From NCBI RefSeq assembly GCF_003597395.2, contig NC_133770.1, positions 13,199,373 to 13,263,372 on the forward strand: a DNA stretch of 64,000 bases, written 5' to 3'. Below the pieces are notes generated by a model. The model saw only the letters and a program-made list of their open reading frames with translations, was not told the DNA's origin and made no database searches. The DNA is from Chelonoidis abingdonii. Taxonomy: Eukaryota > Chordata > Testudines > Testudinidae. The position numbers were made by a program, and so were the translations under genes. Each line of letters starts with the position of its first letter. The stretch's first letter is position 1. Positions 21,503 to 34,544 of the stretch are shown here, in pieces.

Positions 21503-24500
21503 TTTTTTATTTGAAGTAATAAGCATTTCAAAAGATCTTCGCCTAAAAGCTCACATTTGGAGTAGAACTGAAGTACAGTGTTCTTGAATTTTAATGTTAA
21601 CGTGATTTAATCACAACTTAAGTATCTGATATTTGGAATATTTTATTTCCTTTTTATCACTGTGATTTCAATAGGATTTTAATGCTTCATGAACATTTGA
21701 ACACATGCTGTTTTAAAATAAAGTATCAATGTAACAATCTTTTTTATATTCACCAAAACATACTAAATAACATGAAGTAGAAAGTAACATTAAGAAGAAA
21801 ATGTAGAAGTTGTTTCTAGCTCTGCATTGGAATGTGGTTCATTACAGAGGGTAAATTTTAAAACGTTAACTAGTGACATAATTGTTATGAAACCAGAGCA
21901 ATCACACTAAGTTTTACATTCTAGATACACTGTAATAACATGTGGTAACCTAAGACTTGGTTTAAAGTTGCAGTTAAAACTCAAACTGGGATGATGATGA
22001 TGATTATTTTTGGTGATCTGAATGATAGTTTATACAAATGTCTGGTACTCAAGCCATATCTGAGGGCTGTGAAACTGTCATTTTATTTAATGGTGGGCTC
22101 TTTGAATTCAGACTTGTCTTAATGTGGTGATTTAACTTAAGCTTTCAGAAATTAGTGTGCCTTAAAAAACAGCAAGACTATATTTTCAGTCTGGCATTCA
22201 GAAATGCAAATTGAAACACATTTCTAATATGAGTCAATAAAACACAGTGTGATCTGTCATGCACTATATTTTAGCCTTCTCAGTTTAATCTGTGCTGAGA
22301 TTCACACTAATAAACATCATAAATACGTTTCCAAGTAATTTGTGTGTGCATGGAAATTGCTCATCACATTTAGTGCTAGCACTAATCTGAATGATAAAAA
22401 TATATGAAATATGAAGCCGTAAATTCTCATTGAGGAGTTTGTGATTTGTTTGGTTTATGGGTGGGGCGAAAGTTCACTGTAAAAATCACTTGAGTCTGCT
22501 CAAGAGGCATCTGAGGTTTTTTTTGTGAAACCTGATGAAGCTGTTCCCATTTAATGACATTACTATATACTTTCTCCTTACCTGGCACAGGCTGACCTGG
22601 AGGCTTGAACAGAGTCAAATGGGGGGCGGGGTGTGTGTGGAAAAGCCCTTTTTGCTGGTTTGTCCCACATAAAGAACTCTGAGATACTTTTAAGAAAACC
22701 ATAAACTTGTTTTACCTTGGATATATCAGGAATACAAATCTTGTATTTTCCACTTTTGCTGGAGGAATCCTTGGAGGATCAGAGAACTGTAGCGGTGGGA
22801 GAAATATCTCAGTTTTCAGATGGAAGGCTTGGGCTGTAGAAAAATTCACAAAAATGCTTTCAGCCACTTATTTGTCAGGAGTTAGTTAAATAGTTGCAAA
22901 CAAAAAGTAGTCTGAACCTCTTTCCCATGTTAGTTGCTTAGGTTTTAGTTTCTTATACATTTCTTGATGACGTAAGATTTTTATCTGTGCAGTTTTAACA
23001 TTGCATGGCAATAGTTTTTGCAGGTACTAAAATCTGTTTGTTATAGGAAAAACCAAAATATTTGCAGATCACAATGAATGCTAAATAATCTGTGTCTTTC
23101 AGTACCAGTTAGTATAGAGTAATGTAATATTAATGTTTACAGTGAAATTTCCAGCTTCGCTCAGATGGGGAGGAAAAACCACGTTCATGATGTCAGGACT
23201 AGTCTGTGTTCTTAGGCCTTATTCAATATTTTATCAAAATAGCTTTCACATGAATGCAATAGAGTGTCTAGTATTTTAGCACAGTTCATACTACTGCAGT
23301 GTTTTGTTTTTGGTTTCTTTTAGGGTTCTTAAGAGTAATAGATTGACAGCACTGGAAACTGATGTCTGTTATCTACAGAACAGATGCAATAAAATGGATC
23401 TTTAAGTATTCCAATAATTAAATGCTTTACATAGAGGATGAATCAAAAGTGAGAGAATTCTTCTTAAGCAAGACCATTTCCTAAGTTTTTAAAAAGCAAA
23501 CAAGCCTGAAGAGCCACCGCCTCTTTCCTAAAAATTACAAAGTCTTTCTAAGTAGATTTGAAGGCCAGAAATCGTCATCTAGTCTACCTTCTGCATAACA
23601 CAGGTATGATTCACCCTCGGGTGAAAAATGTCCAATGTGCCAAAATTTACTGAATGTATACTTAAAGGGTAAACTGAAACTTCTGGAAGAGGTATGTAGG
23701 AGATGAAGTAGCAACTAATGTGGTGTACAAAAGATACATTATGTATATTTCATATTCTTTCATCTTGGAGGTCTTGTCCAGCTACTGACTAGACCATTTT
23801 GCTATGCCTCTGAGATCTGACATGGCTCCAGCTCATGGCAGTATTGGTGCTGCTGATTGCTTGCGTTCCCAAGGCTTCAGCGAGCAATAGGAGCAGGAAT
23901 GAAACTTGGTATCTTACGTAACACTACAGAGCCTACAGATGGTGTAACTGGAAAAACAATATAGATACAGATATATTATTAAAAAAAAAATGTTCAAAAC
24001 AAAACCTTAGTAATGTGCATCTGTAAGCCACAAAGTTGAGCCCATGTAGTTGCATGGTAAAAATGAACGTGTTTCAGATGACTTTCATGGTGGTTCAGTA
24101 GCTTATTAATAGCACCTGTGAAACTGATTACTTTTGTCAGTTTCATTCTTCTGCTGCTCCTTCAGAGGCTCTTCCACTTTCTGGGCAGAGTGACTCAACA
24201 GTGGAGGATTGTCGCTCCCCCCGCCCTCGTGCTCCTTCAGAGTTCCCAGAAGCAGCACAGTGAAACATGATAGCAATCTTTCAGTTTCATGACTGCTGTT
24301 CCTAGCTATTAATCAGCAGCGAAACTATAAATAGTGTTTTTGTTATGATGGTGCAAGGCAAAGCTGTGATCTCCCCCTCACTTCCAACAGCCAAGAGAGG
24401 GGAGCTGTACAACAGGGGAGAGGAGAGAATTTTGTCAAGGGCATAGGAGTAAATACCTAATCTTACTAAAAGTGCCATGGGATCTTTATTGTGCTGAGAA

Positions 24501-24536
24501 GATGGATCTCAGTTTAAGGTCTCATAGTTGTCAGTG
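21503..24536. other. AT-rich intron, no feature recognised
   Basis: Unique-looking intronic DNA with a short GAT run near 21995. No exon was recognised. Confidence 0.45.
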
Positions 24537-24700
24537 AACATAAGAATGGCCATACTGCATCAGACCAAGGATCCATCCAGCCCAACATCCTGTCTGCTGA
24601 CAGTGACCGATGCCCCAGAGGGAGTGAACCTAACAGGCAATGATCAAGTGATCTCTCTCCTGCCATCCAGCTCTACCCTCTGACAAACAGAGGCTAGGGA

Positions 24701-25934
24701 CAAGGCCGGCTTTAGGCCGATTTGCCCGATTCCCGGGAATTGGGCCCTGCGCCTTAAGCGTCTTTTTAATTTTTTTTTTACTTACCCTGGCTGCGGTCTG
24801 CTCCGGGGTCTTCCGTGGCCCCGCTCCCCTGACCAAAGCATCAGCGGGAACGTGGCTGCTCCACAGCCCTACTCTTCCAGCTGGCGCTCTGGCTGGAGCG
24901 TGACAAGCCCTGTGGCCCCGCTCTCCTGGCTGGAGCTTTAGGTGGAGCGCGGCAAGCACCGCAGCCCCACTCTCCCAGCTAGGGTTCCGGCCGGAGCACG
25001 GCTAGCCCCGCGGCCCCGGCTGGCGCTCCGGTCGGAGCGCGGCTAGCCCTACCTTGCAGCCCCGCTCTCCTGGCTGGAGCTCCGGGCCCTTTAAATAGCC
25101 CCCAGAGCCCTGGGGTAGTGGGGGGCTTGGAGGATATTTGAAGGGCTGGGGCTCCAGCTGCCTCTGCCACCCCCGTCCTTTAAATAGCCACTAGAGCCCT
25201 GCTGCCCCCATGCATTCCCCAGGGCTCCCGCAGCTATTTAAAAGGTCCAGAATGGGGCAGAAGCAGGGGAGCCCCGGGCCCTTAAAATAGCCCCAGAGCC
25301 CTGGGATAGCGGGGGGTTTAGGGGCTATTTAAAAGGCTGGGGCTCCAGCTGCCTCTGTTGCACCCCCTGCCCTGTCCACACCAGCCCCGCCTGCAGCCAG
25401 CTCTGCACCCAGTGCCCACAGCCAGCCCCTGCCAAACCCCCTGTCCTGTCTTCAGCCAACCCCTGCCGCATCCCCTGCGGCCCTGCCTGAAGCCAGCCCG
25501 CCCCACACATCCCTGTCTCCAGCCACCCCGCACCCCTTGCCCTGCCTGCAGCCAGGCCCTACCTCCAGTCAGCCCCTGCCCTGCCTCCAACCAGCCCCAT
25601 ATCCACGGCTGCCCTGCAGTTCCCAGGGCTGTAACCCTGCACACATGCTTCAATGAGGGGGGCAGGGAGCAGCTGGGACCCACACATATGCACACCACCA
25701 GGGAGTAGCAGGGACCCACACATGTGAAACGGCGGTCATTAATAACAAATCAACAGCATATATGATGCGATGTACATAATATATAATTTTATTATTTATA
25801 TAGTTATGGAAAGTAAATAATACATGGAAGAAATGAGAGGCTTTTGTTTTTTTACACATTTTTTTTAAGTCATCCCTGCCAGGGCCCCCCGAAAATGTTC
25901 AAATTGGGCCCCGCACTTCCTGAAGCCGGCCCTG
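24701..25934. mobile_element. hAT-like non-autonomous element inserted in the CR1
   Basis: The ends CAAGGCCGGCTTTAGG and CCTGAAGCCGGCCCTG form inverted repeats. The flanks GCTAGGGA (24693-24700) and GCTGGGGA (25935-25942) match at 7 of 8 bases, and removing the insert rejoins the CR1 tail. The interior is GC-rich with local tandem repeats: a roughly 65-bp unit around 'ctccggccggagcgcggcta' (24830-25085), and a roughly 200-bp unit repeated at 25080-25170 and 25270-25360. It is non-coding; the long frames inside are composition artefacts. Confidence 0.8.
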
Positions 25935-26560
25935 GCTGGGGACACCATTCCTTACCCATCCTGGCTAATAGCCATTAATGGACTTAACTTCCATGAATTT
26001 ACCTAGTTCTCTTTTAAACCTTGTTATAGTCCTAGCCTTCACAACCTCCTCAGGCAAGGAGTTCCACAGGTTGCGTCGTGTGAAGGACTTCCTTTTATTT
26101 GTTTTAAACCTGCTGCCTATTAATTTCATTTGGTGGCCCCTAGTTCTTATATTATGGGAACAAATAAATAACACTTTCTCCACATCACTCACGATTTTAT
26201 ATACCTCTATCATATCCCCCCTTAGTCTGCTCTTTTCCTAGCTGAAAAGTCCTAGTCTCTTCAATCTCACGTCATATTATGGGGAACCTTCCAACCCTAA
26301 CCCTACCTAATTTTATTGCTTTCTCTGAACCTTTTCTCAATACCAAGTATTTTTTTGCGTGGGAGACTCATCTGTATGCACATATTCAAGATAGGCTACA
26401 TGGATTTATTATAAGGGCGTAATTTTTCCATCTTATTCTCTATCCTTTTTAGTGATTCCTTACATTCGTGTTTGCTTTTGACCTGTCGCTGCCCGCTGTT
26501 CGTGGAGTCTTCAGAGAATATCCATGGTGACTTCAGATCTTGTCATCTTCTCTCTTTTTT

Positions 26561-26986
26561 NNNNNNNNNNNNNNNNNNNNNNNNNNNNNNNNNNNNNNNN
26601 NNNNNNNNNNNNNNNNNNNNNNNNNNNNNNNNNNNNNNNNNNNNNNNNNNNNNNNNNNNNNNNNNNNNNNNNNNNNNNNNNNNNNNNNNNNNNNNNNNNN
26701 NNNNNNNNNNNNNNNNNNNNNNNNNNNNNNNNNNNNNNNNNNNNNNNNNNNNNNNNNNNNNNNNNNNNNNNNNNNNNNNNNNNNNNNNNNNNNNNNNNNN
26801 NNNNNNNNNNNNNNNNNNNNNNNNNNNNNNNNNNNNNNNNNNNNNNNNNNNNNNNNNNNNNNNNNNNNNNNNNNNNNNNNNNNNNNNNNNNNNNNNNNNN
26901 NNNNNNNNNNNNNNNNNNNNNNNNNNNNNNNNNNNNNNNNNNNNNNNNNNNNNNNNNNNNNNNNNNNNNNNNNNNNNNNNNNNNNN
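26561..26986. other. Assembly gap (426 N)
   Basis: Unsequenced run inside CR1 ORF2. Translated frames across it are meaningless. Confidence 0.99.
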
Positions 26987-28010
26987 TCCACATGTTTGTT
27001 GACCCCTTCAAAGAACTCTAATAGATTAGTAAGACATGATTTCCCTTAACAGAAACCATGTTGACTTTTGCCCAACAATTTATGTCCTATGTGTCTGACA
27101 ATTTTATTTTTTTACTATTGTTTCAACTAATTTGCCTGGTACTGATGTTAGACTTACCGGTCTGTAATTGCTGGCATCACCTCTAGAGCCCTTTTTAAAT
27201 ATTGGCGTTACATTAGCTATTTTCCAGTCATTGAGTACAGAAGCTGATTTAAAGCACAGGTTACAAACCATAGTTAATAGTTCCACAATTTCACATTTGA
27301 GTTTTTTTAGAACCCTTGTGTGAATGTCATCTGGTCCCAGTAACTTGTTACTGTTAAGTTTATCAATTAATTCCAAAACCTTCTCTAATGACACCTCAGT
27401 CTGTGACAGTTCCTCAGATTTGTCACCTACAAAGGACCACTCAGGTTTGGGAATCTCCCTAACATCCTCATCTGTGAAGACTGAAGTAAAGAATTCATTT
27501 AGTTTCTCTGCAATGACTTTATCAACTTTAAGTGCTCCTTTTGTATCTTGATCATCCAGGGTTGTTTAGCAGGCTTCCTGCTTCTGATGTACTTAAGGTA
27601 ATAACAGAATTTTTTTTTTTCAGTTTTTGGCTATCTGTTCTTCAGACTCCTTTTTGGCTTTTCTTATTACATTTTTACACTTAATTTGGCAGTGTTTATG
27701 CATCTTTCTATGTACCTCACTAGGATTTGACTTTCATTTTTTTTAAATAATGCCTTTTTATCTCTCACTCCTTCTTTTACATCGTTGTTAAGCCACAGTG
27801 GCTCTTTTTAGTTCTTTTACTGTGTTTTTTAATTTGGGGAATACATTTAAGTTGAGCCTCTATTATGGTGTTTTTGAAGAGTGTCCATTTCAGGGAAAAG
27901 CTTGCAGGGATTTCACTCTAGTGTACTATACCTTTTTAATTTCTGTTTAACTAGCCTCCTCATTTTTGCATAGTCCTGAAATTAAATGCTACAGTGTTGG
28001 GCTGTTGAGG

Positions 28011-30381
28011 TGTTGTTAGTGGCATGACTCTGCCATGTCATTTGCCATAGTAAAAGAACCAGGATAGACAAATGTGACTTCTGTGAAAATAAATGGTGAA
28101 GAATTTTCACAAGCATGAATCTATGGAATGCATTAAGTGCACATAGGGTTTGTGGACACACAGATCAGACTCTGATATGCAAATACAAGTATCTGCACAC
28201 TTAAAATGAGTATGCAGAAATGCACATGCATGAGCATTTGGGATCCTATTTTTCTAACCAGTGAAAATACTGTGGAATAGTAAATGTAGTGGATAAAGGA
28301 ATAGTGAAGGACATAGTTTCAGTTTTTGAAAAACACTTTCTGAGGATGAGTGATGAAGACCATCATGGATTTTTAAAGCTGTCCACGAGATAGGAAATGG
28401 TGATGGCCAATTTTTCTAGTGAAGAGAAGTTAATAGTATGATGTCCCAAGTACTAGTACTGTGTCCAATGGTGGTCAGAATGGGCTTGGCCCTTGAAGGT
28501 ACTCAGCATTTTAATTCCTGATACTGCAGGATGCTTTGCTGGGTCATGCCAACCACTTGGAGGGACAGGTGAATGGGTGAGGTAGCAAAACTTGCTAAGA
28601 GTACAGCTACCTACGTTAAAGGGAAAGGAGGTTTGAGAGACATTTTATGGAAGCAACCAACAAAACTGAGGAATTGGTAGAGGGTATGTAGCAATGGTAG
28701 ATAATTCAATGTAGGTAAGTGTACTGTATTGCATATCGGAAGGAACAGTTAAACTCACTCATTTACCAGTTAAAATCACTGGTTTTTTGATTAGTTGAGG
28801 CATCTTTGTGGACAGCTCAGTGAAGATATCTTTTTAAGGTGTAACAGCAGTCCAAAAAGCAGATAGTACATTGGATTAAATTAGGAAGTGAATAATACAG
28901 AAAATAAGGTAATACTTTTATAAAATCCAATGATTAGTCCATTCCTCAAACAATGTGGGAAGTTTTGGTCCTTTTATTTTAAGAAATACAAGACATAATG
29001 GAAATAGAGGTTTAAAAAACAACAAAATGATTAAGAGCCTGGAAATAATTCTATTTGAGATTAAAGCCTAAGAAAGGAAAGGAGAAAAATAAGAGGCGAT
29101 ATCATTGAGGCACAAAATAACAATTGGTATAGAAGAGGCCAAGCAGGGCCTCTTGTTAGTTTTTCCCATAATACAACAAGGCATTTAGAATTAAAAGGCA
29201 ACGTTTGGAATAGGTAAAAGGAAGTATAGTTTTATGCAGCATACAATTAACCTGTGTAAATCAGTGCCAGAGCATAACATTGCAAAACATCGCTAGATAT
29301 TGCTAAAAAGAATTGATGTTTATGAATGTCTGCAGTTACACTACCTAGGATGAAATGACCAAGTTATATTAATCATACTTCAAGGAATAAATCACTCCTC
29401 ATCTGGAGTCAGGCAAAAATGTCTCCCTTTGGTGTAGTGCACAGTTGGGTGAATTGTATCTTCCCCTGAAGCCTCTGCAACGGCCTACAGTTTTATCAGA
29501 AAAATTGTTGGTTGGATCCAGTGTAATATCAGCGTTCCTAGAAGTTCAGTCTCTATGCTAAATCAGTTAAAGGCCTCTGCTGAAATTGCCAGCCTGGTAT
29601 GCTGTTTGTGCTGATTGTTTTTGTATTGTGGACACTGGTTTTCTGAGAACTGAACCTCAGGCTATTTGATGGAAGCTATTAATAGTCATTAGCCGAAAAT
29701 GACTGTTCATTTTAGACATGGGGTAAGGAATGAAAAGTTCCGTTTCCAGTTACCAGTCTCCTGTGCCATTCATTTCACTCATGCTAGTTAAATTTGTTAA
29801 CATATGTTGTAAATCCCCAGAAGGGGGTTTAACAAAATTTTACACAGAATCAATTCTTTTACAGTTAAAATGTAAACAGTTTCCTAACATAGGTCTGAGG
29901 GTTTTTAGTTTCCATTTAAACTCAGATTTAACCTGAGTACAAGGTTGTGGGAATCCTGCATTTTTTCAGCATTTCCCAATTTCCTCTATTTTTTGAAGAT
30001 ACTCTAATTTTGCATTGAATTTAAGAATGGCTAGAGCCTGTATAGAGGGATGTCATAAAGAGGGTGAGGGAGTGAGAAACATAGGACGAGAATGACCTGT
30101 TTAATTGTAGGATGGAGATTATACTTGTGTTTTTGTTTCCAGTTATTGGTGTTATTAACTAAATTGATAGTTAAATGCAACCTGTCCCCTGAAATTTTAC
30201 AGACTTGTCTTTCAGTCTGAAAGTGTGACAAAAATTTAAACACCTAAGTTGGCCTATATTTAAGACAGCTTCTTTAAAAACAAAAAAAAACTCGTCAGAT
30301 TACTAAAAGTGAAAGATTATAGAAAATGTTGTTTCTGTATTTTTTTTTTTCAGTTTTTTTTCGGTGCATTTAACTCACTTA
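28011..30381. other. AT-rich intron, no clear feature
   Basis: Around 29390-29480 a phrase resembling a CR1-type 3' UTR may be present but is too weak to call. No exon was recognised. Confidence 0.4.
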
Positions 30382-30633
30382 GGTCTGGTCTACACTAAAG
30401 AATTTTGCTGGCATAGCTGTGTTGGTTAAGAGTATGAAAAAATCAGACCTGTAACCAACATAGCTGTTGCAGCAACAGCCCCAGTGTAGATGCAAGTAAG
30501 GACTTTTATTGTAAGGGGAACTTGCATAACCCATGCCAGCAAAGAGCTCTCTTGCTGGTGTCAACTGTATTCTCATTAGAAGGGTTTACCAGTATAGTAT
30601 TACCAGCAAACCCTTCATAGTGTAGACAAGGTA
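30382..30633. mobile_element. PIF/Harbinger-type MITE with TTA TSD
   Basis: The left end GGTCTGGTCTACACTAAAG and right end TAGTGTAGACAAGGTA are imperfect inverted repeats flanked by TTA (30379-30381 and 30634-30636), the standard Harbinger target. Inner 'ctggcatagctgtgttggtt' is partly mirrored. Non-coding. Confidence 0.75.
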
Positions 30634-30636
30634 TTA

Positions 30637-32398
30637 GTGTCTAGTGGCTTTCATGGTGTCCCTTGAATTGCTGTTCAGTTTTCCTGTTTTGCTTGTATGT
30701 CTTTCATATGGCAACAAGATAGAGAATAAACATTAAAACAAAACAGGAAATTGTGATTGTAAAACTGCAAAAATCAACAGGGCAGGAGTAATTGTACCTA
30801 ACTGTAATTGTACCCCCACTTCTAACTTCCTTTAAACAAACGAAAAAAGAGCTTGAATGTGTCACTTTGAGCATAATACTGGTGAGTATGAGTGATCGAA
30901 TACCACTTGCCTATTGGGAGCTTCACTTTTTCTAAAGAGTCACATTTAGTAGTGAAGTACTATCCATAGTTAGTATACTGAAACTGTATGATTAGAAAAG
31001 GAGAATTCAGTAGTTGTTAAAAAATAAAAACCAACCCACTCCCACCCTTGATAATACATAGCACTTTTTTTCACTAGTCCCCAAGGACCTAACGCCATTG
31101 AAACCGGTGGCAAGGGATTGTGGTCAATAACTGCAAGGTTGGTGCTCCATACTTACAGGATCAGGTACAAGCAAACAAGAGGAGAAGAGACTAACAGGTA
31201 GCTGTCCTTTAGCATTTCCATTCCAAGTGTCCTTCCTGAAAATGTATGTTAAATTTAGAAAAATAAAATCAAACAGTATCGTGTTAAGGTTGTGATATGT
31301 GCTGTACTAGACATGCAGGAAGTGCAATGCTAAAAAATGACCTGGCCATTCCTTTGTTTGTTTCTCAGTTAGATGTGAGTTTGGATACTTTTAATCATGT
31401 CCTTGAATTTTTGTCATGTGTTTATTTTTTGTCAAAACTGTTTAACAGTACTTCCGATGATTTTGCTAGTTCACTAAACTGTTTTTTAATTTGCTTATTC
31501 AGCTAGCACTTAAACTGTGTAGCTAAATAGATTATATGTTCAGGGGGATCATGTAAGGAAATTACAACATAACGAGATCAGTTTTTTTAAATAAGTACAC
31601 CTTTTTTAACAGGATAACATTAACAAGAAGATAATTTCCTTTTTACAGTCTAACAAATCTCCACAAAGTATTGGAAGGAAAAAAATTCTAAATAAATAGT
31701 AAATAATTACCACTTAGGGAGAGAGTACTAATGGAAAAGTTTGGATATGTAGTTTTGCATTCCAGTCCCACAAAAGAAAATTAATACACAAATTTCATAA
31801 CAGAATGATAAAAGAGAGTGTTGTAGTATAGGGAACCATGTTCATATAATCTGATAATATCCCAGCTTAAAAGATGTCAGGGCTGATGTATGTTTCATTT
31901 TGGAAATTTCTTGACTTGGTTTAGTGGCCTTACAATGACAGAAATATGGGTCAAAATGTAATTAACTGTGTCATGGCCAAATACATTAAGGCAAAAACTT
32001 TGGAATAACCTTAGACAGATAAATACGTGAGACTACCTGAAATGTAATGGTAAAATACTGATTTTTTTTTAAATTTGATTTGGGCTTAAATACTTTGAAA
32101 AAATAAAGAGGACGAGTGTTTTACGTCTTCTAAATATTTTACAAACAAGATATATAAAACATGCTAATTATCCAGATATCCATAGTATTAAACATCTGCT
32201 GATTCCTAGAAGACTCCTTTTTTTTCTTTTCTCTCTCTTCAGGGTTGTAATAAAATGAAATATTTTTGGCATAATCTTACCCCTAAAGTGAAATGGGAAT
32301 CGAATCATTCACCATGGATGGTTCCCGTCTGTTTCTTAAAACTACTTGTTAGGTTTTGAGAGCTAAAGTTTCTCTCATTTTGTACAACAACCTTCACA
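30637..32398. other. AT-rich intron, no feature recognised
   Basis: No exon or repeat motif was identified. Confidence 0.4.
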
Positions 32399-34543
32399 GA
32401 GGCAATCCTGGCAATTGCAGGCCAGTAGCCTAACTTCAGTACCAGGCAAACTGGTTGAAACTGTAGTGTAGAACAGAATTATCAAATACATAGATGAATA
32501 CAATTTGTTGGGGAAGAGTTAACATAGCTTTTGTAAAGGGAAATCTTGCCTCACTAAACTATTAGAAGTCTTTGAGGGGGGTCTACAAACATGTGGACAA
32601 GGATGATCTGGTGGATACAGTGTACTTGGACGTTCAGAAAGCCTTTAACAAGGTCCCTCATCACAGCCTCTTAAGCAAAGTAAGCAGTCGTGAGGTAAGA
32701 GAAGCTTCTCTCATGTATCAGTAACCTCTCATTATAGGACAGATAAGGTAGGAATAAATGGTCAGTTTTCAGAATGGAGAGAGGTAAATTGTGGTGTTCT
32801 CCAAGGATCTGTATTGGGATCAGTACTGTTCAACATATTCATTCATGATCTGGAAAAAATGGTAAACAGTGATGTGGTAAAATTTGCAGATGATACAAAA
32901 GTACTTACGGTAGTTAAGTCCAAAGATGACTGCAAAGAGTTACAAAGGGAACTCACAAAACTGGGTGACTTGTGAAATTCAGTGTTGATAAATACAAAGT
33001 AATAAACTGTGGGAAACATCCCAACCATACTCACAAAATGGGGATGTCTTAATTAGCTGTTACCACTCAAAAAAGAGATCTTGGATTTATTGTGAGTAGT
33101 TGTCTGAAAACATCTGTTCAGTGTGTAGTGACAGGCAAAAAATCTAACAGAAAATATTATAATGCCACTATATAAATCCATCCTATGCTCACACCCTGAA
33201 TACTGTGTGTAGTTCTGGTGACCCCATCTCAAAAAAGATGTATTGGAATCAGAAAAGATACAGAGAAGGGCAACAAAAATCATGAAGAGTATGGAACAGC
33301 TTCCATATGAAAAGAGATTAAAAAGACTGGTACTTTTCAGCTTGGAAAAGAGATGACTATATTGGGGAATATTATAGAGATCTGTAAAATCATGAATGGT
33401 ATGGAAAAAGTGAATAAGAAAGTGTTGTTTACTCCTTCATATAACATTGAAATTAATAGGCAGCAGGTATAAGACAAATAAAAGGAAATACTTCTTCACA
33501 CAAAGCGCTGTCAATCTGTGGAACACTTTGCTGGAGGATGTTGTGAAGGCCAAAACTAAAATGGGGCTCAAAAAAGAATTAGATAAGTTTGTCGAGGATT
33601 GGTCCCTCAAAGGCTGTTAGCCAATATAGTCAGGGATACAACACCAGGTTCTGGATGCCCCTAGCCTTTAACTGCCAGAAGCTGGGAGTGGACAGCAGAG
33701 GGTGGATCATTCAATGATTGCCCTGTTTTGTCATTCCCTCTGAAGCACGTGTCATTAGCCGCTGTTGGAAGACAGAATATTGGACAAGATCAGTGGTTCC
33801 CAAACTTTAACAACCTGTGAACCCCTTTCATGAAAATGTCAAGTCTTGCGAACCCCCTCCTAAAAATGAAAATTTCCAGGGATTTTCTCTTTATCTGAGT
33901 ATAAATTATAAAAGCAGTGATCTTGCAAATAAACAATTTGTTTTTATGACATGCTTATTATACATTATTATTAATTATTATTTATCATGACAGTATTTTT
34001 ATTACAATATAAAAACTGCAACACTCTTCCAAGAGCTCACTTTCCTAGCTCGTATCATTTTGAATAAGCCTGTTATAAGACAAGGCTCCTATGTTTCATC
34101 AAGGAGTATCAGACGTGAAACAGCATGAAGGTATTTAAGAAGCCAATTCAGAGAGTTCCTCCCACACAAGCATTCAGGTCTTGAGCAGCCCAGGCAAACA
34201 ACGCACGTTACAACAAAGCTTAAATTTGTTCTTCATAATAATTTTAAAAACAATACTAGCTGCCTATTTAATTTTAATAACAGCAAAAAATATCCACCTC
34301 CCTTTCCATTTCTTGTAAAGAGTCTTGAAGTTTAAATCTCCTCAGTGTGATTGATATGCTTGCTTTGATCTGCTTAGCTCTTAGAAGTCCAGGGGCTCCA
34401 GGCTGCTGGCCCTGTGCTGGCTGGGGTCCCGAGGGACAGCTCTGTCTGCCATTAGGGAATTTTTTCCTGAGAACCCCTTGTAACATTTTGCAAACTCCAG
34501 TTTGGGGACCAGTTATCTGACCCAATGTGACTGTTCTTATGTC
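32399..34543 (+). mobile_element. CR1 LINE, plus strand, 5'-truncated, split by a hAT element
   Basis: It retains the C-terminal half of ORF2. An LDVQKAFNKVPHHSL-like segment is at about 32627, a VLQGSVLGSVLFNIFIHDL-like segment at about 32798, and the RT active-site box FADDTK at about 32883, followed by the thumb region and the 3' UTR. The tail stops at 33790 and resumes at about 34506 with 'tctgacccaatgtgactgtt'. Many stops and frameshifts make it inactive. Confidence 0.85.
33791..34505. mobile_element. hAT element inserted in the CR1 tail
   Basis: The left end CAGTGGTTCCCAAACTTT is a typical hAT terminus. The right end should mirror it, but the sequence stops at 'ccagtttgg' and merges into CR1 'ggaccagttatctgaccc', so the last few bases of the right terminus and the duplication are missing. 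It is non-coding; the interior includes 'gacaaggctcctatgtttca', a segment common in turtle copies of this family. Confidence 0.75.
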
Positions 34544-34544
34544 C

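Larger units (their letters stand above)
24537..28010 (-). mobile_element. CR1 LINE, minus strand, interrupted by a hAT-like insert and an assembly gap
   Basis: The 3' tail is at the left (24537-24700, 'taagaatggccatactgcat'), resumes after the hAT-like insert at 25943, and reads on the minus strand into ORF2. The C-terminal part at 25965-26213 includes FTRRNLWNSLPEEVV. Reverse-transcriptase sequence at 27104-27394 includes NSNKLLGPDDIHTRVLKKLK and NVTPIFKKGSRGDASNYRPV, typical of the CR1 RT fingers and palm. Upstream ORF2 sequence decays to about 28010. The frame is broken and the endonuclease is not intact. Confidence 0.85.

Noticed and set aside
25318..25719. 133-codon minus-strand Gly/Trp-rich frame
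   Set aside because: Product of tandem 'ctgcctgcagccagcccc'-type repeats in the hAT-like insert.
26472..27049. Long frames across the N run
   Set aside because: Composed almost wholly of unknown residues from the assembly gap.
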